DNA from: Deltaproteobacteria bacterium
GTDB lineage: Bacteria; Desulfobacterota; Desulfobulbia; Desulfobulbales; VMSU01
Direction: 5' to 3'
Assembly (NCBI GenBank): GCA_024274995.1
Contig: JAJSAA010000072.1
Span: 1-22,154, forward strand
Length of the DNA: 22,154 nt
The position numbers and the translations under genes are program-made. Positions 1 through 8,943 of the stretch are shown in pieces. The first letter of the stretch is position 1. Each line of letters opens with the position of its first letter. The notes beneath the pieces were generated by a model. That model searched no databases, was not told the origin of the DNA, and saw only the letters and a list, made by a program, of their open reading frames with translations.

Positions 1-859
1 AAACATCCTCATCAGCGGCCAGCTCATTAAGAACCCGCGTCTGAAGAGCGTAATAAAGATCATTACGTTCCATCTTGTCGGCGCAGGTAGTAACCTGCCG
101 CATTTCCTCATGGGCCATGGCCTCAATACGCTCCTGCAGGGCAGTATTAACCACCGGGGCCTCAACCTTCATCTTTTCCTTACCAAGGGCAGCCTGGAGT
201 TCATCCTGCATGGTCAACAGAGGCTGCAAGCCCTCATGACCAAAATAGATGGCGTCGAGAACCTCCTGTTCAGAAAGATAATCCGTTTCGCCCTCCACCA
301 TTACCACCGCTTTTTTACTGCCGGCGACGATGATGTTCAGGTTGGAGTCTGCCAATTGAGAAGCAGTGGGATTCAAAATCAACTCACCATCCACCCGTCC
401 GACCCTGACCCCGGCAATGGGGCCGAGAAAGGGGATATTAGAGACCTGGAGGGCGGCAGAGGCCCCGACAATGGCCAGGACATCAGATTCATTTTCTTTG
501 TCCATGGACATTACAGTGGCGATAACCTGGGTCTCATTCATATAGCCCTTGGCGAACAAAGGACGCAGCGGCCGGTCTATAAAACGACAGGTCAGGGTCT
601 CTTTCTCGCTGGGGCGGCCGATTTCACGCCGAAAAAAATTGCCGGGGATACGCCCGACAGCATAATATTTTTCCTGATACTCAACGGTGAGCGGGAAAAA
701 GTCCGCCGATTCCCGAGGTTCTCTCGCCGCGGTAGCCGTAACCAGAACCACGGTACCGCCATAGGTAACCACGACAGAGCCGTTGGCCTGTTTAGCAATT
801 TTGCCGGATTCAATGGTCAGGGGGCGGCCATTCAGTTCCATCTCTACTTTTTTATACAT
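1..859 (-). CDS. pnp: Polyribonucleotide nucleotidyltransferase (PNPase), N-terminal part, cut by window edge
   Basis: PNPase degrades RNA 3' to 5' by phosphorolysis and forms a trimer, often within an RNA degradosome. Reading the minus strand from ATG at 857-859 gives 286 codons without a stop, opening MYKKVEMELNGRPLTIESGK and containing FFPLTVEYQEKYYAVGRIPG and FIDRPLRPLF, which are hallmarks of the first RNase PH-like domain. The last visible residues belong to the helical linker. The second RNase PH domain, KH and S1 domains would lie beyond position 1. An AAGGAG ribosome binding site stands 6 bases before the ATG. It follows rpsO as in many bacteria. A plus-strand open frame over the same bases is a shadow. 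Confidence 0.97.
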   Translation of the reverse strand, partial: MYKKVEMELNGRPLTIESGKIAKQANGSVVVTYGGTVVLVTATAAREPRESADFFPLTVEYQEKYYAVGRIPGNFFRREIGRPSEKETLTCRFIDRPLRPLFAKGYMNETQVIATVMSMDKENESDVLAIVGASAALQVSNIPFLGPIAGVRVGRVDGELILNPTASQLADSNLNIIVAGSKKAVVMVEGETDYLSEQEVLDAIYFGHEGLQPLLTMQDELQAALGKEKMKVEAPVVNTALQERIEAMAHEEMRQVTTCADKMERNDLYYALQTRVLNELAADEDV

Positions 860-910
860 TGCTTCTCCTTGTTATCCGTAAGCCGACACCACCAATAGGC
901 AGATAATACC

Positions 911-984
911 GCAGGATTCTCATATTTTTATTTCAGGGTAACATCCATGCCCGGTTGCCCGAGCACAACACATGAAAATCCTGC
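911..984 (-). promoter_or_regulatory. Stem-loop in the pnp leader
   Basis: Arms 911-923 and 972-984 are inverted repeats matching at 12 of 13 positions; the odd pair becomes G-U in RNA. The enclosed 48 bases are GC-rich and can fold further. The structure lies about 50 bases before the pnp start codon. In E. coli the pnp leader forms an RNase III-cleaved stem that allows PNPase to repress its own mRNA. A similar role is inferred here from position only. The rest of 860-1151 holds no gene. Confidence 0.4.
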
Positions 985-1076
985 CAGGGCCAATACCCTT
1001 ACAGGTGACTTTCATATGAACTGTTCAGCTGAAGTTACACCATATTCTAATTTATCAAACTGCCAAAATTGCTAAA

Positions 1077-1120
1077 GGCAGGTGCAGACTGGAGTTTGAC
1101 TCCCCGGCCCGCAACCTGCC
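1077..1120 (-). terminator. Hairpin between rpsO and pnp, possible terminator or processing site
   Basis: The ends of this 44-base stretch pair (GGCAGGTTGC with GCACCTGCC, one bulge) and enclose a second small stem (GGAGT/ACTCC, 3-base loop). On the minus strand the stem is followed by TTTAGCAATTTT, a weak U-tract. It lies 31 bases after the rpsO stop codon. It may be an inefficient terminator or an RNA-processing stem that separates rpsO and pnp expression. Confidence 0.45.
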
Positions 1121-1151
1121 CATAATAGTCTAATGACCTTAAAGCTGAGAC

Positions 1152-1421
1152 TTACTTCCTGATCCCCAGCTCTTTAATAACGGTTCGATAGCGCTCAACA
1201 TTTTTACCCTTCAGATAATTTAAAATCCGGCGGCGCTGGCCGACTAATTTCAGCAGGCCACGACGGGAATGATGATCTTTTTTATGGATCTTAAAATGCT
1301 CGGTGAGATAAGTGATCCGGCCGCTTAAAAGGGCAATCTGTACCTCCGGCGAACCGGTATCATTTTCGTTACTACCAAATTTGGCAATTATTTCTTTTTT
1401 TTGTTCTAATTGTAGTGTCAC
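1152..1421 (-). CDS. rpsO: 30S ribosomal protein S15
   Basis: S15 binds the central domain of 16S rRNA early in small-subunit assembly. The product has 89 residues, exactly the usual length, with the family pattern GSPEVQIALLSGRI (about residues 23-36), HKKDHHSRRGLLKLVGQRR (46-64) and LNYLK. The start codon is GTG at 1419-1421, supported by GGAGG six bases upstream; no in-frame ATG fits better. It sits between truB and pnp, the standard order. S15 represses its own translation in several bacteria, but no clear pseudoknot was traced in the short 70-base leader. Confidence 0.98.
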   Translation of the reverse strand: MTLQLEQKKEIIAKFGSNENDTGSPEVQIALLSGRITYLTEHFKIHKKDHHSRRGLLKLVGQRRRILNYLKGKNVERYRTVIKELGIRK

Positions 1422-1491
1422 GTTAGACCTCCATATTTTTTGTCTTTAATTATTTTATTGTTTGCGCAGTAACCGCATAATATATGTTTTT

Positions 1492-2292
1492 TTAAAATGA
1501 AAGCGAAGTTCCAAATTCACGGTCAAATCTCGCCAGCACCTCTTCTACACTTTTTATTCCCCCCTGCAACATTGTCAAAGCCTCATCGACATTAACAAGC
1601 CTTGCACCATCCAAGGCATCATTGACGCTGAAAGGCCCGTTCACCGTCCTCCTTAAGGCCAGCAAATGCGCTCCACAGCCCAGAGCCTCGCCAATATCAG
1701 CCGCCAGGGTACGGATATACACCCCTTTACCGCAGCGCACTCTGATACACATCTCAGGCCCGGTGTTCGGACCGGTATCAACCCGCAGACGAGGAGGAAC
1801 CGATTCAAGGATCTCCAGCTCGTCTATCGTCACTAACCGGGGCGGCTTCTCAACTTTTATCCCCTTGCGCGCGTAATAATAGAGCGGCCTACCTTTATGC
1901 TTCAGGGCCGAATAAGCTGGCGGCATCTGATGATGCCGACCGATAAAGCGGCTTAAACATTGGTCTAATACCGAGCGCTCAAATTCAGGCACCGGGCATT
2001 GAGCGACAACCTGTCCGGTAAAGTCCTGCGTGTCGGTGCTTACCCCAAGACGCAAAAGGGCCAGATACTCCTTATCACCGTCCATCAATTGCGATATGAT
2101 TCTGGTGGCAGGCCTTCCGGCACAGACAATAAGCAGCCCGGAGGCAAAGGGATCCAGAGTACCGCTATGACCAACCTTTTTTATTCCCAGGGCCTTGCGA
2201 ACATAATGGACAATCTTAAAAGAAGTCGGGCCGCAGGGCTTATCAATCAAAAAAACACCAGGCGGCCGCTCCTCAGAGCACGTAACCGGCAT
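1492..2292 (-). CDS. truB: tRNA pseudouridine(55) synthase TruB
   Basis: TruB converts U55 in the T-loop of tRNAs to pseudouridine and also acts as a tRNA folding chaperone. The 266-residue product shows GVFLIDKPCGPTSF at 12-25 and GHSGTLDPFASGLL at 41-54, where Asp47 is the catalytic aspartate of the family. KEYLALLRLG and MPPAYSALKHKG are further TruB signatures, and RCGKGVYIRTLAADIGE marks the end of the catalytic domain. A short C-terminal region follows. The ATG lies only 6 bases after the nrnA stop codon, so the two are translationally close and surely co-transcribed. Confidence 0.97.
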   Translation of the reverse strand: MPVTCSEERPPGVFLIDKPCGPTSFKIVHYVRKALGIKKVGHSGTLDPFASGLLIVCAGRPATRIISQLMDGDKEYLALLRLGVSTDTQDFTGQVVAQCPVPEFERSVLDQCLSRFIGRHHQMPPAYSALKHKGRPLYYYARKGIKVEKPPRLVTIDELEILESVPPRLRVDTGPNTGPEMCIRVRCGKGVYIRTLAADIGEALGCGAHLLALRRTVNGPFSVNDALDGARLVNVDEALTMLQGGIKSVEEVLARFDREFGTSLSF

Positions 2293-2298
2293 AAAACC

Positions 2299-3276
2299 TC
2301 AATAACCCTCCACCAGGGGCAATAATTCGTTAAAGATGCGATCCCGCACCTCTTTTAAGGTCTCGCCGTTCTTAAACTTACAGCCGGCCGCGTTGCGATG
2401 ACCTCCGCCATTAAACTTGCGAGCCACCTCTGCCACATCGCAATCGCCCTTGGAACGCATACTGACGCTGATACCGTCCTCGGTTTCCTTGATTAGAGCC
2501 ACCGCCTGTACTGAAGCCAGGGAACGGGGATAATTAATAAAACTCTCCGTATCGGCCAATTCAGCGCCGGTTATTTCAAACATTTTTTTGGTAGCGCTGA
2601 TAATAGCCAGGCGGCCTATACTGTATAATTCGAGGGTGGAAAGCACGGCCTGTAATAATTGCAGACGACTTTCTGTATAGTTATCAAAAAGTTTACCGGC
2701 CACCTCTTCCGGTTTAACCCCTATATTGACCAGTTCACCCGCTATCCGAAAGGTCTCTGCCGTGGTAGAGGCGTATTTGAATGATCCGGTATCTGCCACA
2801 ATGGCAGTATAGAGACAATAAGCCGCCTCATAAGCAATTTCGGCCCCTAATTTTCGGGCCAGCTCATATACCATCTCGCCCGTTGATGAACGGCCGGATT
2901 CCACCCAACGCAGATCACCGAAGTTTTTATGGCTGGCATGATGATCGATGACCATAAAAGGCTTAATTTTAAGAAGGTTATCCACCTCACGTCCCAGACG
3001 AAAACGATCACCGCAGTCAAGAGCAATGGCGCAGTCTATCTCGCTGTCACCGGGCGGGGTATCAAACAACTCGGTACAGCGGGGCAAAAAATTATAGAGG
3101 TATGAAATCTGCCCCTCGCTATAGAGAACTACCTTCTTCCCCATATCTTGCAGAATATGGCCCAGCCCAAGCTGTGAACCAAGGGCATCACCGTCGGGAA
3201 AGGTATGGGTAACCAGCAGAATGGAACCGGACTCCTCTATAACCCTGGCAATCTCATTCATCTTGCGGGTGGTCAT
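2299..3276 (-). CDS. nrnA: DHH/DHHA1 phosphoesterase, NrnA-type nanoRNase / pAp phosphatase
   Basis: NrnA-type enzymes hydrolyse RNA fragments of 2-5 nucleotides and 3'-phosphoadenosine 5'-phosphate, using two Mn ions. The 325-residue product carries H24 with PDGDALGS (D28, D30), DCGD (D87, D90) and DHH at 111-113 in the DHH domain, then GGGHRNAAG at about 290-298 in the C-terminal DHHA1 domain. The chosen ATG at 3274-3276 has AGGGAG upstream with good spacing; it overlaps the end of rbfA by 23 bases. A longer frame reaching 3408 lacks support because it lies inside rbfA. rbfA-nrnA-truB is a common arrangement. Cellular substrate preference cannot be read from sequence. Confidence 0.93.
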   Translation of the reverse strand: MTTRKMNEIARVIEESGSILLVTHTFPDGDALGSQLGLGHILQDMGKKVVLYSEGQISYLYNFLPRCTELFDTPPGDSEIDCAIALDCGDRFRLGREVDNLLKIKPFMVIDHHASHKNFGDLRWVESGRSSTGEMVYELARKLGAEIAYEAAYCLYTAIVADTGSFKYASTTAETFRIAGELVNIGVKPEEVAGKLFDNYTESRLQLLQAVLSTLELYSIGRLAIISATKKMFEITGAELADTESFINYPRSLASVQAVALIKETEDGISVSMRSKGDCDVAEVARKFNGGGHRNAAGCKFKNGETLKEVRDRIFNELLPLVEGY

Positions 3277-3661
3277 TGGCAATCTCCCTGAAAACCTGAT
3301 CCATCTCGGCCTGATACATGGCCGCGAGATCATGCTTAAAAACCAGTTTGGGCATATAACGCAGACTAATACGTTGGGCCAGCGTGCTACGCATAAAACC
3401 GCGGGCACTCGTCAAGCCGGACAAGACATCCTTAACTTCGTTTTTCTGACAATTAAAATAAATCACCGCCGCCCGCAGGTCAGGGCTGACTTCAACCCGG
3501 CTCAGGGTTACTAACCGCAGACGGGGATCACGCGTCTCACGCAGCAAAAGCATGGACAACTCGTTCCGAATAACCTCCGCTACCCGTCCAGGCCGCCGGT
3601 TAACCCTCTGCCCCAAGTCGGCAATGGCATAAGCACTTACCTTTTTATCTTTTTTACCCAT
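3254..3661 (-). CDS. rbfA: 30S ribosome-binding factor A
   Basis: RbfA is a KH-fold protein that binds immature 30S subunits and assists 16S rRNA 5'-end maturation, notably in the cold. The 135-residue product contains RRPGRVAEVIRNELSMLLLR, DPRLRLVTLSRVEVSPDLR and the late motif ISLRYMPKLVFKHD, all typical. About 20 lysine-rich residues precede the conserved part, so translation might begin slightly downstream; no strong ribosome binding site precedes the ATG at 3659-3661, which lies 14 bases after the infB stop. Its last 23 bases overlap the nrnA start, suggesting coupled translation. Confidence 0.96.
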   Translation of the reverse strand: MGKKDKKVSAYAIADLGQRVNRRPGRVAEVIRNELSMLLLRETRDPRLRLVTLSRVEVSPDLRAAVIYFNCQKNEVKDVLSGLTSARGFMRSTLAQRISLRYMPKLVFKHDLAAMYQAEMDQVFREIANDHPQDE

Positions 3662-3675
3662 TATAAATCTAATGT

Positions 3676-6495
3676 TTAAAGGATGGCTTCAACTTCATCC
3701 ATGACAAAGGCTTCCATGGTGTCGCCAACTTTAATATCATTATAGTTCTCGATACCGACCCCGCATTCATAGCCGTTTGTAACCTCCCTGGCATCATCTT
3801 TAAAACGCCTGAGAGAAGATATATTGCCGGTATAGACCACTACACCATCACGCAGCAGACGAACCTTGGCACTACGGGTAATCTTACCATCAGTGACATA
3901 AGAGCCAGCGATAACCCCGATTTTGGGGACACTAAATATCTGGCGAACCTCAAGCGTACCGATCACCCTCTCTTCGAAGGTGGGATCCAACATGCCGGTC
4001 ATGGCCTTGGTTATATCATCCACCGCGTGATAAATGACATCGTAAAAACGAATGTCGACATTTTCTTTCTTGGCCATATCCTGCACCTTGGCATTGGGCC
4101 GGACATTGAAACCCAGGATAATGGCATCAGAGGCCGAAGCCAGCAGGACATCAGATTCCGTAATTGTCCCGGTGCCTTCATGAATGATACTGAGTTTGAT
4201 CTCCTTGGTACTCAATTTCTTCAAGGTCTTGGCAAAGGCCTCCAAGGTGCCCTGAACGTCGGCCCGCAGCAGAACACAGAACTCTTTCATGGCACCTTCC
4301 TGAAGCTTTTCAAAGAGGTTTTCGAGAGAGATTTTACTGCCCTGAGCCAGATATTTTTCCCGGCTCTTGGTATGACGCTGGCTACTGATGTTCTTGGCGG
4401 TCTTTTCATCCGGCATGACGATAAACTCATCACCGGCACTGGGCACACCGCTTAAACCATGTACCTCAACCGGCATGGAGGGGCCGCTCTCCGGCACAGT
4501 CTCACCCTTATCATTAAACATGGAACGGACTTTGCCATAAAATTCGCCTACCACGAAGGCATCTCCATCCCGCAGGGTTCCCTGCTGGATAAGAATGGTG
4601 GCTACAGCCCCCAGCCCCTTGTGAAGCTTGGCCTCAACCACCCGGCCGCGAGCCCGGCGTTTCGGATCAGCCTTTAGTTCCAAAATCTCGGACTGGAGCA
4701 GAATCTGCTCTAAGAGCTCATTTATACCAATATTTTGTTTAGCCGAGACTTCACAGAAAATAGTGTTCCCTCCCCAGTCTTCCGGAACCAGATCATATTC
4801 AGCCAGTTCTCTCTTGACCCGCATGGGATCGGCATCGTCCTTGTCAATTTTGTTGACGGCCACCACAATGGGCACTTTAGCGGCCTTGGCGTGATTGATG
4901 GCCTCCTTGGTTTGATCCATCACTCCATCATCGGCAGCCACTACGAGGACAACGATATCGGTAACCTGCGCCCCCCGGGAACGCATTTCGGTGAATGCAG
5001 CATGACCGGGTGTATCTAAAAACACCACCTCCCCCTGAGAGGAACGGACATAATGGGCTCCAATGTGCTGAGTTATACCGCCAGCCTCACCAGCCGCTAC
5101 ATCTGAATTACGGATGGCATCCAGGATAGAGGTCTTACCGTGATCGACATGTCCCATAACTGTGACCACCGGGGGCCGGGACAGCATCTCGCCACCGGCT
5201 TCGTTATCCTCAAGATTGAGGATATTGAGCTCTTCGGTCATGGCCTGTTCCACGTCATAACCAAACTCAGCCGCCACCAGAACTGCGGTATCGAGGTCAA
5301 TAATCTGATTAACGGTGGCCATAACTCCCATCCCCATTAATTTAACAATCAACTCATTGACCTTGATTCCCATGCGGTGAGCAAGATCACCAATAGAAAT
5401 GGTATCATAAATCTGGATACGCCGTTTAATGGCCTTGGCCTCTCCAGCCTCACTGCCGCCGCCTCTCGCCATTTTTTTACCGCCCCGGCGCTGACGATCG
5501 AGTTTCAAAGCCGACGACAATCGTCCACCGGCCATGGCAACATCTTCCATATCCACAACACCGTAACCCTGCTTGCGGCCCCGCTTGGCCTTGGCGCCCG
5601 GCTCATGATGAAATTTCACAAACCGTTTACCTCTTTTACCCTTTCCAGGCGCTGAATTATGATCATTGCCAGGGGGGCCACCATTAAAGGGCCGTGCGGC
5701 TCCAGAGGTAGCACTCTTGTAAGCAGGCCGGGCCGTCGTCTTAATGCCCTTGGGCTTGTTTTTCTTCGGCCGCGGCCGTTCTTCCTCAACCGGCAGTTTG
5801 ATTGCCGCCCGTTTAATAACCCTGGCTAAACCTTTGCGGCTGGCCGCTACCGGTTCCGGCTTTTCTTTATGCTGAACCGGGGTCATCTCCGTCGCTTTGG
5901 ACTCAGCTGTTTTCTCTTCCTCAGCCTTAATATCTGCCGGCGGCGCAGTCTCACCCTGCTCTGCTGATTCCACCGCCGACACTTCAGGCCCTGGCGCAAC
6001 TACAGGTTTCGGTACCATTACAGCCTCTGGCTTCTCAGCTATCGTAACGCTGGGAGGCACTATATCTGATTTTGCGGCCGGCGCCTCTGCTTTCTCAACT
6101 TGCTCAACCGATAATCCAGCCGCCGCTTCCAACTGCGGGGAGGCCTTATCTGTTTCAGCCCCAGGCTTGAGAGGTGCAACCTTGCTGATCTCTGCCTCTG
6201 CCTCTGGTTCAATAACGGGAGACGGTGGTTCAGGAAGCTCAATTTCATCAAGTACCGGGGGCTTAACCGCTTTGGTACGCCGCCGGATAATGGCCTTATG
6301 CCCCTTGGTCTGAATCCTCTTTTCCAGAACCTCGGTATGAGTCGCCGACAGACGTTTTCTGATTTCCGCGGCAGTGGCTTCATCAAGACTGGAACTATGG
6401 GTAGTTACATCATACCCAAAATCCTTGAGCTTGACCGCCAACAACTTGCTGTCCATCCCAACTTCTCTAGCCAACTCATAAACTCTGACCTTCAT
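3676..6495 (-). CDS. infB: Translation initiation factor IF-2
   Basis: IF-2 is the GTPase that places initiator fMet-tRNA on the 30S subunit and promotes subunit joining. The 939-residue product begins MKVRVYELAREVGMDSKLL (first IF2_N module), continues through a long Ala/Pro/Glu-rich linker (about 60-230) and a Lys/Arg/Gly-rich segment, then a second IF2_N module (IKVNELIVKLMGMGVMATVN). The G domain has GHVDHGKT at 448-455, DTPGHAAFTEMR and NKID. The beta-barrel and fMet-binding C domains follow to the end. ATG at 6493-6495 matches the family start and has GGGAG upstream; an extension to 6531 is less likely. The length is within the range of linker-rich IF-2 proteins. Confidence 0.98.
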   Translation of the reverse strand: MKVRVYELAREVGMDSKLLAVKLKDFGYDVTTHSSSLDEATAAEIRKRLSATHTEVLEKRIQTKGHKAIIRRRTKAVKPPVLDEIELPEPPSPVIEPEAEAEISKVAPLKPGAETDKASPQLEAAAGLSVEQVEKAEAPAAKSDIVPPSVTIAEKPEAVMVPKPVVAPGPEVSAVESAEQGETAPPADIKAEEEKTAESKATEMTPVQHKEKPEPVAASRKGLARVIKRAAIKLPVEEERPRPKKNKPKGIKTTARPAYKSATSGAARPFNGGPPGNDHNSAPGKGKRGKRFVKFHHEPGAKAKRGRKQGYGVVDMEDVAMAGGRLSSALKLDRQRRGGKKMARGGGSEAGEAKAIKRRIQIYDTISIGDLAHRMGIKVNELIVKLMGMGVMATVNQIIDLDTAVLVAAEFGYDVEQAMTEELNILNLEDNEAGGEMLSRPPVVTVMGHVDHGKTSILDAIRNSDVAAGEAGGITQHIGAHYVRSSQGEVVFLDTPGHAAFTEMRSRGAQVTDIVVLVVAADDGVMDQTKEAINHAKAAKVPIVVAVNKIDKDDADPMRVKRELAEYDLVPEDWGGNTIFCEVSAKQNIGINELLEQILLQSEILELKADPKRRARGRVVEAKLHKGLGAVATILIQQGTLRDGDAFVVGEFYGKVRSMFNDKGETVPESGPSMPVEVHGLSGVPSAGDEFIVMPDEKTAKNISSQRHTKSREKYLAQGSKISLENLFEKLQEGAMKEFCVLLRADVQGTLEAFAKTLKKLSTKEIKLSIIHEGTGTITESDVLLASASDAIILGFNVRPNAKVQDMAKKENVDIRFYDVIYHAVDDITKAMTGMLDPTFEERVIGTLEVRQIFSVPKIGVIAGSYVTDGKITRSAKVRLLRDGVVVYTGNISSLRRFKDDAREVTNGYECGVGIENYNDIKVGDTMEAFVMDEVEAIL

Positions 6496-6545
6496 TACGC
6501 TTAAACTCCCACCTATATATTGTAAACCCAACCCGGTAAATTACC

Positions 6546-6812
6546 TTATTTTAAAGCCCCGTTTATTTGCAAGGGCTTGGGGGCTGCGGCAATTTCCGGG
6601 CATCTTAACGCCCTGGCCAATTTTTTATGACTTACACATAAACGCCGCCCGCATGACAATGTTCTACACACGTATATCCCGCGGCCATTTTCTCTTTGCT
6701 CCTGGTCTTCACACAATCGTCCTTCCCGCCAGATAAAACGAGATAAATCAAGTTTGACAGCCCGTTTGCCGCAAACCACACACATCCTCCTCGGCACATG
6801 CTCGAGGCTCAT
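6546..6812 (-). CDS. ylxR: YlxR/RnpM-family RNA-binding protein
   Basis: YlxR proteins are small basic nucleic-acid-binding proteins encoded between nusA and infB; in B. subtilis the homologue (RnpM) binds RNase P RNA and modulates RNase P. The 88-residue product reads PRRMCVVCGKRAVKLDLSRF at its start and later GRGIYVCRTLSCGRR, the family's two conserved blocks, with a Cys-x2-Cys pair at residues 11 and 14. ATG at 6810-6812 places the first block where the family has it. The reading frame stays open upstream into nusA, but that is shadow sequence. The ribosome binding site is weak. It begins 34 bases after nusA, inside the same operon. Confidence 0.9.
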   Translation of the reverse strand: MSLEHVPRRMCVVCGKRAVKLDLSRFIWREGRLCEDQEQRENGRGIYVCRTLSCGRRLCVSHKKLARALRCPEIAAAPKPLQINGALK

Positions 6813-6846
6813 GGCAGGATAAACAAACTTTCCCTGCGCAAAAAGG

Positions 6847-8265
6847 CTATTCCTCTTCCTCTGCAACAGTCTTCTCCTGCACAGCCGCCCCGGCATCTTC
6901 CGCCTCTGCCGTTTCAACCTCAGGATTCTCAGGCACAACAGCATTCATCTCGGACTTCTCAACCTCTGCGGCATCCTCAGACCCTGGATTTTCAGGCCCC
7001 GAGACAACATCTTCAGGCCCGGCCTGCTCAGCGGCAAGAGAAGCCGTAGCCACCTCTTTCAGGGCCTCAGCCTCAGGCACGGTAATCTCGAGCAGTGTCG
7101 CAATTTCCTCTGACTCAGCCGCACTTAATTCAGCCACGGAATTGATCCCATTCTCATAGAGAAGATCAGCCTGGCGTTTATCAATACCGGCAATGGCCGT
7201 CAGCGATTGATAGTCATCTTCCATAATCTGAGAATATTTTTCTTCACTCTTAACATCAATTCTCCAGCCCAGAAGTTCCGAGGCCAGACGAACATTCTGA
7301 CCGCCGCGGCCGATGGCCAGAGAAAGCTGGTCATTGACCACAACCACCATCAGGGTCTTACGCTCCTCATCAACTACTACCATTGAGACCTCGGCCGGAG
7401 CCAGGGCATTTGAGACATATTTGGCCGGATCAGGGCTCCAGGGGACAATATCAATACGTTCACCCTGTAATTCCTGCACCACATTCTGAACTCGTGAGCC
7501 TTTCATTCCCACACAGGCCCCCACCGGATCGACATCAGAAGCGCTGGAAACCACGGCGATCTTGGCACGATTCCCCGGTTCCCTGGCCACCGCTATAATC
7601 GAAACAGTACCCTCAGCCATTTCCGGAACCTCAATGGTAAAGAGCTTAACAATAAAATCCTTATTGGTGCGACTCAAAATCAATTGAGCATCACGGGCCG
7701 TCTGCTTTACATCCAGCAGAATCGCTCTGATTCTATCACCCTGGCGGTATGAACGACGCGGCATCTGCTCATTGCGCGGGAGAATAGCGTCTGTCCGGCC
7801 GAGATTAACAATAATATTACCTCGTTCAAAACGCTGCACAATACCATTGACAATCTCGCCCTTGCGGTCTTTAAACATCTCGTAGACCACCTCACGCTCA
7901 GCATCTTTCATCTTTTGAATAATAACCTGTTTGGCGGATTGAGCGGCAATTCGGCCCAGCTCAGAGACATTGGTCATCTGACTGCCGATCTCGTCGGCCA
8001 GCTCCGCCTCAGGATCAAGTTGTTGAGCTTCACTTAAAGAAATTTCAGTCTGTTCATCCTCAACCTGATTAACCACCGTGCGGAACTGGAATAATTCCAT
8101 TTCCCCTGATTCCTCATTAAACTGGGCCTCCATTTCACGCCGCATGCCGAATTTTTTTTTGGCGGCAGACATAACAGCCTCTTCCAAGCCTTCTATCAGC
8201 ATCTGTCGGTCAATGCCTTTATCCCTGCTTATCTGATCAATAATCCTGCGCAAATTTGACATCAT
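6847..8265 (-). CDS. nusA: Transcription termination/antitermination factor NusA
   Basis: NusA binds RNA polymerase and nascent RNA and modulates pausing, intrinsic termination and antitermination. The 472-residue product has the N-terminal polymerase-binding domain (1 to about 130), an S1 domain (about 135-205, GEIVNGIVQRFERGNIIVNL), two KH domains (PVGACVGMKGSRVQNVVQEL and SLAIGRGGQNVRLASELLGW) and one helix-hairpin-helix region (about 355-410). It ends in a roughly 60-residue acidic Glu/Ala/Pro tail, which is variable among relatives. The first of two adjacent ATGs is used, with GGAG eight bases upstream. It follows rimP after 121 bases in which no convincing promoter was seen. Confidence 0.98.
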   Translation of the reverse strand: MMSNLRRIIDQISRDKGIDRQMLIEGLEEAVMSAAKKKFGMRREMEAQFNEESGEMELFQFRTVVNQVEDEQTEISLSEAQQLDPEAELADEIGSQMTNVSELGRIAAQSAKQVIIQKMKDAEREVVYEMFKDRKGEIVNGIVQRFERGNIIVNLGRTDAILPRNEQMPRRSYRQGDRIRAILLDVKQTARDAQLILSRTNKDFIVKLFTIEVPEMAEGTVSIIAVAREPGNRAKIAVVSSASDVDPVGACVGMKGSRVQNVVQELQGERIDIVPWSPDPAKYVSNALAPAEVSMVVVDEERKTLMVVVVNDQLSLAIGRGGQNVRLASELLGWRIDVKSEEKYSQIMEDDYQSLTAIAGIDKRQADLLYENGINSVAELSAAESEEIATLLEITVPEAEALKEVATASLAAEQAGPEDVVSGPENPGSEDAAEVEKSEMNAVVPENPEVETAEAEDAGAAVQEKTVAEEEE

Positions 8266-8386
8266 AGCTACTTCTCCAACTTGACCCTTGAAAACTCGAA
8301 ATACAATACCCAGTATTAAAGAGTTATAAATTTATTATTTATGAGTATCGCGTTTTGTATCTTTCGTAATCTGCCAGTTACTATTT

Positions 8387-8839
8387 TTAAAACTCAATTA
8401 CCAATTTAGCCTTATGAATATCTGCCAGATTGATTATCTGCTCTTCCCCTTCCACTGTCAGCCATACCTTCTCGTCATCGGCATTCTCAACAACTCCGAC
8501 AGCTGTTAAAGGGCCTTGCTGACCAGCAAACTTTATTTTAACCTTTTTGCCCCGATTACGCATAAAATCACGGCTGGTGGTGAGCGGCCTGGTCAAACCA
8601 GGTGACGAAACCTCCAGCTTATAGGCCGAAGCGATTGGATCTTCTACCTCAAACAAGCGACTGATTTCTCTGCTCACCTGGGCGCAGAGATCAATATTAA
8701 CCCCCTCTTGCCGATATATCACAACTCGCAAGGTTAAACCTTCCTGCTCATCTCTAAGCACCAGCTCAATCAGCTCAAGTCCGAGATCATCGACAATCGG
8801 ACTGATCAGGGCCTTAACCTGGTCTGTTCGTAGATCCAT
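8387..8839 (-). CDS. rimP: Ribosome maturation factor RimP
   Basis: RimP assists assembly of the 30S subunit, particularly S12 and S19 incorporation. The 150-residue product is full length: an N-terminal alpha/beta domain with GLELIELVL and LRVVIYR, the conserved YKLEVSSPGLTRPL (about 73-86), and a C-terminal Sm-like beta-barrel with a GVVENADDEKVWL strand pair. AGGG precedes the ATG at 8837-8839 by 8 bases. It is the first protein gene of the nusA-infB operon. Its start lies only 21 bases after a terminator-like structure, so its expression probably depends on read-through from the tRNA-Gly promoter or on an unrecognised promoter. Confidence 0.97.
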   Translation of the reverse strand: MDLRTDQVKALISPIVDDLGLELIELVLRDEQEGLTLRVVIYRQEGVNIDLCAQVSREISRLFEVEDPIASAYKLEVSSPGLTRPLTTSRDFMRNRGKKVKIKFAGQQGPLTAVGVVENADDEKVWLTVEGEEQIINLADIHKAKLVIEF

Positions 8840-8860
8840 TTTTTATACCCTACGCCCTAT

Positions 8861-8890
8861 AAAATAAAAAAAAGCGGGTAAAAACCCACT
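8861..8890 (-). terminator. Rho-independent terminator between tRNA-Gly and rimP
   Basis: On the minus strand AGTGGGT pairs with ACCCGCT across a TTTT loop (seven pairs including one G-U), followed at once by TTTTTTTATTTT. This is a canonical intrinsic terminator pointing from the tRNA gene toward rimP. Since rimP starts 21 bases further on and no other promoter is obvious, it may act as an attenuator for the operon. Confidence 0.85.
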
Positions 8891-8943
8891 TTCCAGTTTA
8901 AGGATCATCAACGAATTACCGCTGTATCCATAAATCTAAAAAT

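Noticed and set aside
110..898. 262-codon plus-strand open frame over pnp
   Set aside because: It is antisense to a clear PNPase N-terminus with a good ribosome binding site and has no recognisable motifs.
2979..2987. DnaA-box-like TTATCCACC
   Set aside because: It is a single imperfect match inside nrnA coding sequence, with no cluster around it.
3277..3408. N-terminal extension of nrnA
   Set aside because: The extra 44 codons lie wholly inside rbfA in another frame, and the internal ATG at 3276 has the ribosome binding site and the family start.
5897..6313. 138-codon Ser/Ala/Gly-rich plus-strand frame
   Set aside because: It is the shadow of the repetitive Ala/Pro/Glu linker of infB; biased codon composition keeps the opposite strand open.
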